A DNA stretch of 64,000 nt, from positions 2,800,603 through 2,864,602 of the forward strand of contig PTFA01000031.1 of assembly GCA_003342895.1 (NCBI GenBank), given 5' to 3'. This DNA is from Casuarius casuarius (lineage: Eukaryota > Chordata > Aves > Casuariiformes > Casuariidae). The notes under the pieces were generated by a model that searched no databases, was not told the origin of the DNA, and saw only the letters and a list, made by a program, of their open reading frames with translations. Below are positions 14,693-27,660 of the stretch, piece after piece. The first letter of the stretch is position 1. Each line of letters begins with the position of its first letter. The translations under genes were made by a program, and so were the position numbers.

Positions 14693-15870
14693 CTAGAGGC
14701 ATTCCAACTTGAGCTGCATTTTGCTGACTACCCTGTTTCTATAACTCTCCTCTTTCCCCATCTTTCCTAGTTTAAAACCCCTCCTTACCAGGCTGGCCAA
14801 CCTGTTGGCAAAGATGCACGTGCCCCTCTTAGTGAGGTGGATCCCATCTCTCCCCATCAGTTGTTGATCTTCAAACAGGGTCCCATGGTCACAGAAACCA
14901 AAACCCTGTTGCCAACACCAGTGGTGCAGCCAGTTGTTAACTTGGAAAATCAGTCTGCTCCTCCTGCCATCCTTCCCCCTCACTGGCAGGATTGAGGAGA
15001 AAACTACCTGGGCTCCTAGACCCTTGACCACCATCCCCAGAGCTCTGAAATCCTGATTGATGGTTTCCAATCTGCCCGTGGTATCATTAGCACCCACATG
15101 GAAGAGCTGCAAAGGGTAATAGCCGAGGTGTGGACAAGCCTTAGCAGTCATTGTATGATTTCTCATATTCAAGCCCCTGGCAGGCAACAAACCTCTCTAA
15201 ACAAGAAGTCAGGGCAGAAGGTGGATGTCTCTCTCCCCTGCAGCAGGGAGTCACCCACAACAATCACTCACCACTTCTGGGTGTTCACATAAGGCACAGG
15301 GTTGGTCAGCCCAGTTGCTTCCTTCCCTTGAAACCATGCCCAGCTCCTCCTCAGTCTGGAAGGGCACTAAACCTAGTTCTCAATTACAAGTCTTCAGGAA
15401 GAGCAAGAGCTTTTCTCCTCCTGTGAGAAGTGACCAGTTTCCAGCCTTCCATGGTGTTATGCTGTACCATTTCACACGGCACAGAGCCCTCCAGCAACTC
15501 CACTGCTGTGGGGGGATTGGGACTCCTGGAGCTGTATGGTGTCTGAGAATACCCTACCTCTTGCTCATCTTCTCAGATGCTACGCAGCCTACAAACTTCC
15601 TCCTGTAACTCCTTTACCTGGCAACCCAGCTCATCAACAACAGCACACCTTCTTCAGGAAAGCTGACTGTCAGCCCGGGCCTCATGGAGAGGCCCCAAGC
15701 ACTCCCTGCAGCCTGAGACCTGCAGAGCTGCATCTGCTGTCAGAGGGTCTCTCTGGGTCCAGGACTCTGACACAGCTGATGCAGCAACTCCAACAGCTAC
15801 TGGGGAATGTGCTCTGCAGCATGTCACGACCATGTCTGTGGAAGCATACACTACTAGGATTGGAAACAAA
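14693..15870 (-). pseudogene. CR1 ORF1 with esterase-like domain (broken)
   Basis: Seen: the C-terminal 165-residue open frame (15190-14693) contains LFHVGANDTTGRLETI and, about 95 residues later, GRDGIHLTKRG. These look like the Gly-x-Asn-Asp and Asp-x-x-His blocks of SGNH hydrolases. Further upstream (about 15650-15550) a charged heptad-like stretch, DELGCQVKELQEEVCRLR, suggests a coiled coil, and a Cys-containing N-terminal piece lies near 15869-15654. Known: CR1 ORF1 proteins bind RNA and carry an esterase domain of uncertain role. Stops between the coiled-coil part and the esterase part break the frame. ORF1 ends close to where ORF2 begins, as expected. Confidence 0.88.
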
Positions 15871-15943
15871 GGTGCCTTCTTGCACCCTTCTGCATAAGCT
15901 GCTGCCTCTGTTCACTGCCCCAGGAGCTGCACTCTGGGCCTGG

Positions 15944-15957
15944 CTCTTATATATGGC
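15944..15957 (-). promoter_or_regulatory. TATA-like motif in the CR1 5' leader
   Basis: On the minus strand the leader reads ggccatatataagagcc, about 75 bases upstream of the first ORF1-like sequence. It resembles a TATA box and could be part of the internal promoter of the CR1. Only the motif is seen; promoter function is inference. Confidence 0.4.
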
Positions 15958-18217
15958 CTCTCCCTAGTGCTAACAAGGTGCTTGACCCCCCCCCAATCAA
16001 AGGCCACCTGGATCAGAGGCCCCAATTCCCTCTGATCAGGAGCAACCAACAGAGCTCCTTAACAGCAGCTACACCTAGCTAAAGCTTCTCCCAGGAGAAG
16101 TTAAGGCCTCCTGTAGTTGTCCTTGCCTAGCTCCCCTTTCCTGTTAGCAGCAATCACCTCTGGGGTCCCCAGAAAGCCCCCACAACTTCCAACAAGGTCC
16201 TCAATCTACTGACAATTTTGACTTAATACCAGAAATGGCCCTACACACCGCATTATACATACTGCAAACCTCACTGCCCTCCTCCCTGCACCCTTATAGC
16301 TTCTGTTAAGGCTCATTTTGTGAACATTACAGTTTCAATCTCTGGAAGTCATTTTTCAGATGAACTATTCTGCTGGTGAAACAGGATTTGTGAGCAGGAC
16401 TGTTTGATGCATTCTGGCACTGATCTGTTAGTTCATTTATTGTAAAAAAAAAGGCCCATCAAGATAACCCTGCCAAACTAGTCCCCCATGCTACAGATTT
16501 CTCAGATTAAGGCAACTGTGAAGCAGCATTTCCCCAAGCTGGTTCAGCAACCAGCGCGTGAAAGCGCTTTTGCACTGGCAGAGACCAGACACAGAAGGCT
16601 TGTGCTGGGGGCAGGGGGAGGAAGCAGGCCATGGATACAGAAGCATTTTCTGCAGTGCTTCATCTTTGTGCTCCCTCTTAATTGTTAAGCAGAGATTAAC
16701 TTAGTTTAGCAGCCCGGCCAGAGACACTTGATAGGGATAATGGCAATAGTGGCATCCAGCAGTACACAGATTAATTTCAAATGGTGACTCCAGAGAGTAG
16801 ATAACTTCAGAGAGACAAGAGTAAAATGAGAGGATGTGTCATACACAATAATAATTTTGCTCTCAGTGATAAAACATGACATCTGCCTCTTACCATAAGG
16901 ATTTTATCATCACTGTACTTGCTGTCATTCTGTGTTTTAAGGATCAGCATTAAAATGCATCTACAGTTGTTTCATTTTTAGCTAAATTACCATTCAGTCA
17001 AAGATTTAGTTGTGTGAACTGGTCACTTCCTAGTGCCAAACTACCTTTCTACAGCTATTGGTGCTGCTCAGGAGTTGGTTAGTGTGTGCTTTTATGAGAT
17101 GAGTGTTCAGCCATCCTGTCCTCAGCAAAAGAACACTTTTTTAACACATCTCTCTGCTGCCATCCTTGTTCCAGCTGTTTCCTGTCACATAGAAACAAAT
17201 CAATCCTAACATAAAATTATCAAATAAGCATCTATATAAGAAGTGTTTGATGATATAGTAATATAAAGATAACATCTTCTGCAGGTTAAACTCCTTTGAA
17301 ACAGACATCTTGAGCTACCGTGTCTGTCATTCAGTGTTCTGGGTTATGAGCATACACACAATATCAGTGCATCAAAAATAAAGATATACTGGTACATAAA
17401 CCAAGAATGATGGCTTTCAGGTATAGCAAAGACACTAATTAGCATGACTACATGAGACAAGATGCCATCAGTTTGCATGCTCCTGTAACTTGAAGATGTA
17501 GAAGGCAGATATGGTATTTGTCACTAGAGACAGAGGAAAAAAAAATCTAAGGCAGGTTTACATGCTTAGTCACCAAGCCTTTTAAGACCCAATTTCAGGT
17601 TGTTCATGACTTCCACAATTCTTTAGCACATCAAATTAGTTATTGACGGAATTTTCCTTTTCCTTCTCCTTTTTAGTTTCAGCTAAAATGACTATTTAAC
17701 CGTGAGACTAGGAAGTATGTCTATTGTTTTGAGCAAACATATCAGTGCTGCTATGATTTGGATCAGAGGTTTGCTGGCAAGAGGATATGATGGGGGAAAG
17801 ATCAGTTGTGACCTGATATGGGGAAAGAGGCTGCTGCTACCCAAAAGCCCTGCGGCTGCATTAATATAGAAGCTGAGACAATGCTGACACATCTTGCTTG
17901 CAGTGGAACAAGTAAAAGCCGCATACGATTGCTGGATGGAGACAAGAAACTAAAGAGGAAGGCAACGATATACAGAGAAGAGCAAGAGCAGCAGAGATCA
18001 AGCCTGGAACAAAGAGCAGAGAGGACAAGAAAAATGGGAGCGATACCATCTTTTGCTTTGTTTCTCTCGAGTACTCATTCAAGTACTTGTGCTTATAACC
18101 AGGTTAAAAGAATATAAGGATTGCTAAGTCAAGCACTAAAACATGCTGAAAGCTGCACTGCTGGGGTGGCTTACTTTCTGCATTAGGCATTTCTGTACAG
18201 TCTATAATTAACATCAC

Positions 18218-18235
18218 ATATATATATATATATAT
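18218..18235. repeat. (AT)9 microsatellite followed by a T run
   Basis: Alternating AT of about 18 bases followed directly by a short T run. Confidence 0.9.
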
Positions 18236-21200
18236 TTTTTTAAACACAATACACTTACCACAAACCTGATGGCTTGCTGACTGTTAACCCCCCCAGACTC
18301 ATTACTTCAATAAGCTAGAAGATGTTTAGTGAGCAATACAGGAAATTGCAAGAAGAGAAATAATTTCACAGTTAAGAAAGATAAACATCACATTGGAGAA
18401 CTATAGCCGGCTTCTTCCTGTGAAACTGATTTCTAATATAATGCCTTTGTTAGACAGTATTCATGTTTGCACTCATCTCAAACTTCAGATCTCACATCTC
18501 ATGACTAAATCCTTGCATAGCTTGGAAAAAGAGCTTATTAAGGAGATGTTCCTCATTTCCCCAAATGAGGGACACAACTAACCACCATTTCTTGCAGAGC
18601 GAATTTCACAAGTATTACTTTTTTGATATAGCAAAGCTTTGCAGGATTGGTGTAACCAGTACCCAAGATGTCCATCTTTACAAGCACTACATCAAAAAAA
18701 ATTATATTTCCACTGTATGTTTAAAAAATCTGTGTAATAGGTTTTTTTTTTTTAGCTTATTTCAAATATATGAAGAAAGTTATATAGTTCTTTGCACATC
18801 AACTTTCAACAGCAAATGACAATGAACAACCTTAAACAGCACCAGTAAAACTTTAGTACCCGTGACATTGCACATTGTCTACCCACATGTAACATAAGCA
18901 TAGTAAGAAAGATTTCAGTCCTCTGTACAACTCTTTGACCCTGGCACTGATCCTGCAAATCTATTTCCTTTAAAAAGATTTAGCAGTCTCTGTCCATGAT
19001 ATTTACTTTCTCTCTGCCCTTCAACCCACACATATGCAGGTTTCTAAATAGAGCCGCCCAAGATTTTCAGGCTAAATATACTCCACAATGAATCAGGTTC
19101 AGCATTTTAATGCCATTATTTGCCAAAATACAGTATTTTACATTAAAATTTATAGAAAAAGTCCCCTTCAAGTATTACTCCAGACCATTTATGCATTACA
19201 GTAATAGAGAAGATTATTCCTTTTTGACCATTATGTGCTTCAAGGCCTAAGATTCATTCTAATTTGATGTTACTTATCCTCATCCATACAACCACACTTT
19301 AGAGCAATTACAAGCTTTATTTTTCTTTAATTAAAGGAAGCTTGGAATCTTCAGTAAATGTCCCCACATGAACAGAACCTTCAACTTAGAAGTACTCTAT
19401 TACAGTTTAAAGCTGGGCGGGGAGATGGAAGAGGTAGAAATATTCCTCTTTCCTGTTCAGGCTAAGAACACCAAAGCTCTTGAAAAAAACTGCCTATAAT
19501 ATGCTTAGTTTTGCACAGGGACAGGAGCATATGATGAAATTATCTACAAAGACTTCTGAAGCATCAAAAATATATCTGTGAGAGCTCAGGTTAAATACAA
19601 AGCTCTGGCCACCTTCAGTGTAGACAGAATACTAAAAGCCACTGAGGAAGGCAAATGAAAGTTGCCCTCAGAAAATAATGTTAGCAGTAAACTGAATCCA
19701 TTACATTGTACTCAGGTACATACCACCCAACTTAAAGAGAAGTAGGGAAGCAAAAGGAGAGATCAAGGACAGATATTATTGATAGAAACCTGGCTCTGGA
19801 GCTTCAAGGGGAGATGGTTTCTAGCACGCTAGCGAAAAGAGCCCTATGCCAAGGGAACAAGTGGTCATGCCTAGGAGACACCACTACTTATTAGTGGACA
19901 GAGAAACAGGAAACTAGAGGTAAAAAAAAATAGCTAGAGAAAGGAAAGGAGGTGACGATGCAGATGTGTTATTCAAAAAGAAGCAGAGAGGATTGTTTGC
20001 CTCTGACAGCGTTACCTTACTTTTATAGGTGACGCATACAGTCAGGCAGTGTTTGGAAAAGAAAATCATGCTCTTCTTCTAACGTAGAGTGCTATTTGTG
20101 GACATGTGCATTTGTCTGCTGGCTCTGACACTTGCAGTGAATCTATAGTGAGACATATAATGTTCCTAGAGCAATGTACTCCTTCGAAATAGCAATACAA
20201 GTTGTGGCAAGCACAATTTTGCACTGCCTTTATCAGGAGGCTACCTGACTTGCCACTTGCTTTCAAATAACTCTTCCAATGTCATTGTGCATTTTTAAGC
20301 ATTACTAATAGTATAGAAATTTGATGTTCTTGTAATTTATGCATCTCTGCAGCTTTTGCACAGTATTTGTGCAATGCATGTATATGATAGAAATTACATG
20401 CTCTAAATATGTATTTACCCAAAGTTTGCAAGCTCTTATAAAATGGCTTTCCTGAAAAATGGCTATATTAATGGTTATATATATTATTCAGAAATTAATA
20501 AGGTAGATGCTTAATCTGATTTCCAAGGAAAAAAAGATTCTACTCTTCAAAACAGACTGTGACAATAATTTGTGCAAGTATTTTTCATCATACTAATTTC
20601 AAATTTTACAGCTTTTACAGGTTTTTACAGCTACACTATTAATGGGGGTGGAGGGGAGGGTTCTGCTCTTTTACAAAGAGACCTTCTTCCTCTCCAACTT
20701 TTTCTACCCATAGTATATCACAGGATTACCACAGATGTTAATTCACCACTTTTAATACATTAGACACCAAAGACACTAAGAACTAGCAGGTTATGTATCC
20801 ATTTCTTCTTTCACTGCCAAGGTGTTCCTCCCACATAACATCTTCCTCTCTCTAGAGCACCTGATATGTGCATGAGAGATAGGAAGCCCCAATTTTTTTT
20901 TTCCTTCAAGATCTAAGATATGCACAAAAAAAGACCTCTATTTTGCAAATCCAGCTATAAAACAAACAGAATTCTAGCATTTCTATTGGCAATCTATATA
21001 GAGATAAGTCATCATATAGAAGACCTAAAAAGTGGCAGACTGGGATTTTGTGTTTTGTCACCATGTCACATCTGGGGAGACTTTTTATTATGGAGCTCTT
21101 GGGAGTGCTCGCAGTTTAAAGGAAGTCTGTCCTGATGTGACAGAGTATCTCTAGACGGGAGCTACTGCCAGCTAGAGGAGCTTATTTTGATCTGTTCCTC

Positions 21201-22534
21201 TGGGAGAAAGAATAAATAACCTTTGGGTCCGCCCAGGGTGGAGGTTGCAGTAGTTATTAGCTTCCTATCAGCATAACCTTGAAAATAATGGTAGAATAAT
21301 GAAACTGAACACAGTTCCAACTAATGCATCTCTCAGTAGCTTCATGCTAAATAAACACCAAAAGCTGTAATAAAAGCACTCAGCAGAGCACCACACACTT
21401 GACTGAAATATGGGAAAAAGATCTAATCAATAGGTTGCCTATTGAGATGGTCAAAACTGAACTCTTATCACTGATCTATTTTATTATTATCAGCTAAACT
21501 TTTTTCACTTGACAAGCACAGTCTGGGCATGCCAAAAAGCTCTTACAGAGTTGAGCCTGAGTGACTGTCATTAGCATCTGCTCTCATGCACCAGGAATTC
21601 TCTTTCCTGGTCTTATTTCCCCCTCAGCTCCCTTAAGCTAACAATTATCTTTCAGATTTTGGTATATTAGACATGGTAAATGCTTAGCCATTTGATATCT
21701 TTAGAATTCTTATGGTCCTTTTTTCAGCTAACATGATACAATGTTGAAGCTTTTTTCCTTTTTCTCCCCCTAAATGGAGAAAGTTTGACCTTTGGCTTTT
21801 TTCTCCTTAAAGCTTTACTGTTTCACTGTTAACTAAAGAGCATTTTAGTCTCTAACCTCTGCTGCTGCACCTCTGTCTCATCCTTTTTGTATCTTTGAAA
21901 GTCTGAGTGTAATACAATCATCTTCATGTCTCAAAAGCATCAGGTCCATGTTAACAGTCACTCTCAATTGCATTTGAACTCATTTTAGCTAAGGGAACTT
22001 AGCAAAGGTGCCATGTCAGCAGCTTTGCCTTATTTCTGGGAGCATTGGAAGTTACTTGATTTATGAATATAAACTCTTTATGGCTTTGAAAATGCTGGTT
22101 TAAAGCAGCATATCTCGAGCATGTTTGTCCAACATTGCTCTCCCTCTCCTCCCTCACCTCTGTCTCTCTGGTTTTTCTTTTTTTAAAATCTGTCATGAAT
22201 TAAGGAGGCCAGCTTGACAGGAACAGGAAAAGTAAGTATACAAACGGTGCTCAGTTTCCAGTAAATCTATGATATGGGCCAATAAAGCAGAAAAAGTTCA
22301 AAGAAAAGACTGAACCTATCCTCGGCTGGTTTCAACTACTTTCATAACTCACTCTTCTGTGGCTAAATATTGCAATACATACTATATGCACCTGTACGTC
22401 ACATATCACAAACTGATCTCATTCTCCTAAATATTTCAAAAGAATGAAAGAACTGAGGTCAAACAAGTGATGCGTTAAAGACCGACTTTCTCCTTCTCTT
22501 CCTTTCCCCAATCACTTTCAACATCTTTAGATTT

Positions 22535-22595
22535 AAAGGACTTGGTCCTGCAAATCATTCAGTAAAGGAAACTCCATAGAGATGACTGGCTGGAT
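22535..22595. repeat. Ancient sauropsid repeat (short relic)
   Basis: ggtcctgcaaatcattcag followed by gaaactccatagagatgac resembles the widespread sauropsid motif gatcctgcaaa ... taactccattgacttcaatg. The match is short and weak. Confidence 0.35.
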
Positions 22596-23529
22596 TTGGT
22601 GAGAAGCTCTTACATTATCCTTTTTTGAAGTATACTCCTTAGATCCTTATATGACACTTTCTCCTATAATCTACTTGGGTGTAACAGCTGAAGTACAGAT
22701 AATGACTTAAGCATGAAAATAAGCAGATAGGGACATTCAGGATCATAATAGTTTATTGCATAAACTTTCTTCTGCCATTTTCAGAGAATAGACATGATAT
22801 AAGAAACCTATTAATATCTTTCACTTTGTTTTATCGTGCTTTTTGATTGCTGATTTCATAAGTCACAACTTTACCTCAACTAATTTCCACTAAAGCTAAC
22901 CCAAGAGTTTTTAGTCTTATTGAGTGTTTAATGCTACAGTGGTCACAACCGACTCCTCTATCCTGGTATTTTGTACTACCAACAAGTATCACTAGGAGGA
23001 ATGGTTCCTCATCAGGTTTTAAAGATCAATATGAACCAATTTTATGTGCAACTGTTCAAATACAAGGTCTATTATAGTTTTGTAAGTTTATATTCCATCA
23101 TTTTGGTTAGACTTATGCACGTGTAATAAAACAATGTGATAAACACCTTACAGAAGGGAAACATGAACTAGAAATAATTTTTCCTCTATTTGTCTACATG
23201 GAATTAAGTTACAGCAGTATTAATCCACAATAACTCCTCATATGAGCAGTTTAATATTATGCTTACACTTGCACATCACAATTCAGAAACTTCTGTATGA
23301 TTTTTTACTTCTATTCACATGACTAGAAAAATGTTTTTAGTAAAGATGAACTCGTTCTGCATGTACATGTAACATTTATTAAAAACATTTATTATTTAAC
23401 AAAAAAGATTATCATACATAAAATAGCAGCTCTTTATAACAAATTAGGTTGGGCAAATACACTTTACAAAATACCACAGAGGGTACAGACTGCGTGATGA
23501 TTATCACAACTGTAATCTCAGCTCATGAA

Positions 23530-23630
23530 AACAGCCCTGTTCAGGAAAGCGCTTAAGCACATATTTAGTTTAAGTATGCTTTCTACCGAACCCCAAAATT
23601 AAGTTCTGGCTTAAAGTTAAGGACTTTATA
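23530..23630. repeat. Ancient palindromic sauropsid repeat (relic)
   Basis: Phrases ccctgttcaggaaagc, gcttaagcacatatttag, tttaagtatgctttct and cttaaagttaagg resemble a palindromic repeat common in sauropsid introns, built from ttcaggaaagcacttaagc and its complement. The family is not recalled. It is a decayed copy. Confidence 0.45.
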
Positions 23631-24914
23631 ATAAACCTTTTTAAATAGGATATCAATAAACAATGTACTCTCTGTTCTCTATGTACTATGTTCTCTAACT
23701 ACCTTAAGGAGTCTGAGAATATATATATTTTAATTCCAAAGTAAGAAGACAAGAAATAGTGCAGGGGAGTTTTCTTGGCTGGAGTCTAACTTTTTCATAT
23801 GTTTTAATGTGAATTTACTGCTCATGAAAGGTGTCAGATTAAGAACCCTCAGGCTGAAGTTATCTGTGCAGCCACAGACATGTAATGCAGCAGCAACAGC
23901 GTCAAATTTCCCCTCAAAATGCACTTCTGCTCTGAGGCCTATCAAAACATATACAGCTAAAGAAGCACTTTATTTTTTTTTCAGTTCCATGAAAGAGAAT
24001 GGAAAGTGATTTTCACCAGGTGTGTATGGAGCCCAATTTCTAGTGCCAGAGGGCTCCACATCATATGTACTTGTGCAAGCAATACCACTGCATAAGCTTA
24101 GCCCTATGCACCTGAGCAGCTGGGTTGATTTTTGAAGCCAGACACTTTCAAGGTATTTGCAGGATATGGTCTTAAATAGTGTTTCCCAGGGCAGGCGCAT
24201 TACTACACTTTGTTTCCGTGCAGAGCTCAGTCTCCTCAGTTACCAAGTACCAGTCTCCAGGGAGGACCAGAGGCTAAAAGGTACAGTATCTCAGATGCAT
24301 AAGCCCAGCAATGTACTTGGAAGTCAGTGTTTGTGGATCCAACCATTACTCTGTCCTATGTGATTAGGCTCCCCTTCACCGGGAAGTGAACACCTATCGA
24401 GCCAAAAGGCAAACCTGAGACCACCTTTCACAAGCTAAGCCTTCCACACAGCAGCCCTCACAGGCAACTGAAGTAATGCGGAGGGATGCCTCAGATTCAC
24501 AGGAGTTAACACAACCACATCTTTCCTTCGCTAGCACAAAAACCATCTCTCTTCTGCCAGGCACACCTTTTTAGACTACTGAAAAAGCACATTCTAGAGA
24601 AACATAAAATACTGTCCGAGACCCTCTCCAGTCTACAAGACCTTAAAATTTGCAATCGGTAACTGTGCCACTTTAAGAACTCTCCTGACATAAATGTCTT
24701 CTCATTTGTTAATGAAGAAAGAAAAAAAATAACCAAAACTTTTAAAAAGCCATCAGATAAGCACCAAAACTGATTCACCACAGCTTTGTACATGGCCTTT
24801 CATTTTTACTGGGGCAAAGCAAATGAAAACTGAGAATGTAACATTTCTTGCTTTACACTTGCCTAGCACTCACATCGCAGAAACAGTATCATGGGGCAAA
24901 GCAATGAAATATTA

Positions 24915-25010
24915 AGATTTTTTATTACTTGCAGTACTCTACAAAAGATTTGAATAAGACCACTGCTCCTTGTGCCAGGTATTGTACAAACACACACAGT
25001 CTCTGACCAC
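24915..25010 (+). repeat. Ancient sauropsid interspersed repeat (relic)
   Basis: Seen: tttttattacttgcagtac, then gaccactgctccttgtgcc, aggtattgtacaaacacac and agtctctgacc in order. This follows a common bird/turtle/crocodile repeat whose core reads like gtgctaggcgctgtacaaac followed by acagtccctgcc. The family name is not recalled. It is strongly decayed. Confidence 0.5.
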
Positions 25011-25390
25011 ATCTATTCATGTTTAAATACTTACAATATTCTTACTGCTTCTATTTAGACATTTGAAGTTAGGCATGTGTGTAGGTGTTTACTGGATCAG
25101 AACCTGTATCTTTTTTAAATGCAGGATTAAGAAGAAAATGTTGAACAATGATAAATTTTCACCAGCGGTATAGATGGGTTTTGCCTTAAAGTCAGAACTA
25201 ATATCTGAACTTTCCTAATATTTAAGGATATCTGTGATTCATCTCATAGAAACCGAAGCTGGCTGCACATTGCAGCCAGAAATTAAAGCCAGCTGCATCA
25301 CAGAAGGTAGGAGCACAGAATATATTAAAGGTTGATTTGTTTTTTCATTTCAACAGGTAGCAATCTGGGCAAACCTCAGACACCAGGCAG

Positions 25391-25585
25391 CATCATAGGA
25401 AAATTTAGGCTGGAAGGAGCCTCTGCAGATCACCTAGTCCAGCCCCGTGCTCAGAGTAGGTCAACCTAGAGCAGGTTGCCCAGGGCCTGAACAGACACAT
25501 CCTGAATACCTCCAACAGTGGAGAATTCACAGCCTCTCTGGGCAACCTGTTCCAGGGTTTCGCCGCTGTCATGGTGAAAAAAACC
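25391..25585 (-). mobile_element. CR1 LINE 3'-end fragment
   Basis: The plus strand from catcatagg through ggctggaagg, cacctagtccagcccc, agcaggttgcccagggcc and cctctctgggcaacctgttcc is the reverse complement of the avian CR1 3' end. It is a typical 5'-truncated copy of about 195 bp in minus orientation. No coding capacity remains. Confidence 0.92.
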
Positions 25586-26459
25586 TAATGAGGTTAGGCA
25601 GTTTAGCATTTGGATGGTGCTACCAAAAGCTATAGACAGATAACTGAGCGTGCCCAATGCATTACAGATGTATTTTAACATTATGCAACCTGACATCTAA
25701 GTGAATGGGTAAGACCCATGATTTGTAATTCCACATTTTCTACTTTAACAAAAAAGAGAATATTTTTCCTTGAGGCATGTCAAATATCTTGATCATGATT
25801 AATTTATCTGTGGAGACCACTGGAACTTTTTTTCTAACCATGCCTTTACATTTTCAACTGATTTTTTCTTATCAAATGAAAGAATGGCTACATTATGCAA
25901 GATCATCTTTTTACTCAGTACATTCTGTACTGTACAATCTATTGATTAATTATCAATATCTATCAACAAGAAAAGAGCAGGAGTGTCAGGTAGCAGATTT
26001 TTGGTCATATGCTTACCCTTTGCTATAAAAAAGAAAGTCCTGTAAATTTAATCACTTGATGCATTTGTATAGGGTAGCCTAAGAGGGTTGACTTTTGTAC
26101 AAGTATAGACCTAGAAGTGGCAAGATACTAGAAGTTTTAAGAGACTTTTGATCCACTCAGGCCAGTTCTGTACATACCCCATGGTTACTGGAAGCAGTCC
26201 TGCTCTGCAGACTCAGTGCAGCAGCCTGCATGGGTCTGGCAGCAGCATAACTGCATTTGCCAAGTGCTGTGCAGGAGCGGCAAAGCCTGCCTCTTGGAAA
26301 GGTTTCTTAGCTGAGACACAGTGCTAATGCTAACTGTTTTCATTGCTGAGCTGATTAAGTAAACAAGGTACTTCTGTGAATTTGCTTAAGGACCTGTACA
26401 TTGTGCTCACTGCAGCATGATGACATACTACAGTATCTGAAAACAAAGCCAAATGAGAG

Positions 26460-26515
26460 CTAAAAAGTGGATTTAGGTGCCTGGCTTTAGATATCAGTGT
26501 TTAAAATTTGACAGT
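26460..26515. repeat. Ancient sauropsid repeat (short relic)
   Basis: gtggatttaggtgcctggc resembles the old sauropsid motif ggatttaggcgcctaaat. It is a single short match, so only tentative. Confidence 0.3.
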
Positions 26516-27594
26516 TTAGCATAAGCAGATACAAACTCCTCAAGCTAAAAACAACAGATTAGAAAATAATTCTTCAGAATGGAAATGCTCCAGCAGACTG
26601 TTGTGCAAGCTGCTATAAAAGATATTATTCCAATGCACTTGCTATTTACTGGGCCATGGGGAATCTAGGGTTGCTTGGACACTGTCTGCCACCACGCCAA
26701 GAGGAATTTTACCTTCTTTCTCTGTAACATATTCTGCAACAGATAAAAGTTATGCTTGTGCCATCGGAGATAACTTCATACAATTATTTATCATTCTCTC
26801 ATAAAGAGGATGAGTAACATCAGTGAAAAATCATAACATTCTGATCTAATCCATTCCCAAAATGTTAGTATATCATTCTTTTATAAAAACATTACTGAGC
26901 CTTTAAAATTCATGAACCGGTGTTTGTTAAAAATGAGATAAAAACATCTTTATTCCTGCACAAAATGTGCAATTTTCATAATTACAAACTAAAAGTATGA
27001 CTACAATGTCTTACAATCAGAGCATAATTTCATATGCAAAATGCACAGAGTCCTTTAAGTATCCATTTTTGGTCTTCAAGAAAGCCAGGATATTAAAGTA
27101 GCATGACCATTCATCCTGATTGGGTGTCAATCTTGGTATTCCAATATTTAAAACACCATCAGCTCCTCTGCCATTTTAATACAAATATGAAACATTGCTG
27201 TGAAAGCATCTGGCATAGATATATTTCACCATGGTGTCTAAATAACCCCAAATGTACTTTTCTATGTTAAGAATTTACACAATTTCCGTTAACTAATTCT
27301 ATATAGAGCAGAAAAGGCTAACAAACAGGCATCTTCGGGATAGCACCGATTTATCTGTAAAATTCCTTTTGTCAGGGTTTCTAAAATTTCATTGACAGAA
27401 ACTGCCTGAATTTCTAAAGGTGCCGGTGCCCTACCAACACTTTTTATTTTATTTTTTTAAAGACATAATAGCAGTGACAGTTACACTGGATAAGACAGTT
27501 TAGCTTCACTACAGCAAAAGAAATATTATTTTCCTGTATCCATACTCTTTCAGTCAGCAGTTCTCAATCTATAGGTTAGCAACATGCATTAGAT

Positions 27595-27660
27595 GCTGAG
27601 CCATATTGACTTCAGTGGGAGTTACAACTCTTCATCCACTCAATACAGCCATAAAGGTGA
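27595..27660. repeat. Ancient sauropsid repeat (short relic)
   Basis: attgacttcagtgggagtt is the hallmark core of old palindromic repeats common in bird and turtle introns. Nothing else is diagnostic around it. Confidence 0.35.

Larger units (their letters stand above)
12212..16210 (-). mobile_element. CR1 LINE retrotransposon, near full length, 3'-truncated
   Basis: Seen: about 4 kb on the minus strand encode, in order, a GC-rich 5' leader with a TATA-like motif, an ORF1 with a coiled-coil-like stretch and an SGNH/esterase-like domain, and an ORF2 with an AP-type endonuclease and a reverse transcriptase. The sequence is visibly GC-richer than its flanks. Known: CR1 is the dominant LINE of birds and other sauropsids; most copies are short 5'-truncated fragments, and full-length elements are about 4.5 kb. 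This copy keeps almost all of the 5' end but stops near 12212, in the segment just after the reverse transcriptase frame, and lacks the last several hundred bases including the short tail repeats. Loss of the 3' end is not produced by target-primed integration, so a later deletion is likely. Stops and frameshifts make it inactive. The exact 5' edge (about 16210) is uncertain by tens of bases. Confidence 0.96.
16211..24914. other. Intronic sequence, old repeat relics only
   Basis: AT-rich intron. The only structure I can support is an (AT)n run at 18218, a small hairpin cctcattt/aaatgagg at 18551-18570, and the weak repeat relics at 22535 and 23530. Confidence 0.65.

Noticed and set aside
12526..15967. 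Plus-strand open frames across the CR1
   Set aside because: They are antisense shadows of the minus-strand ORF1 and ORF2.
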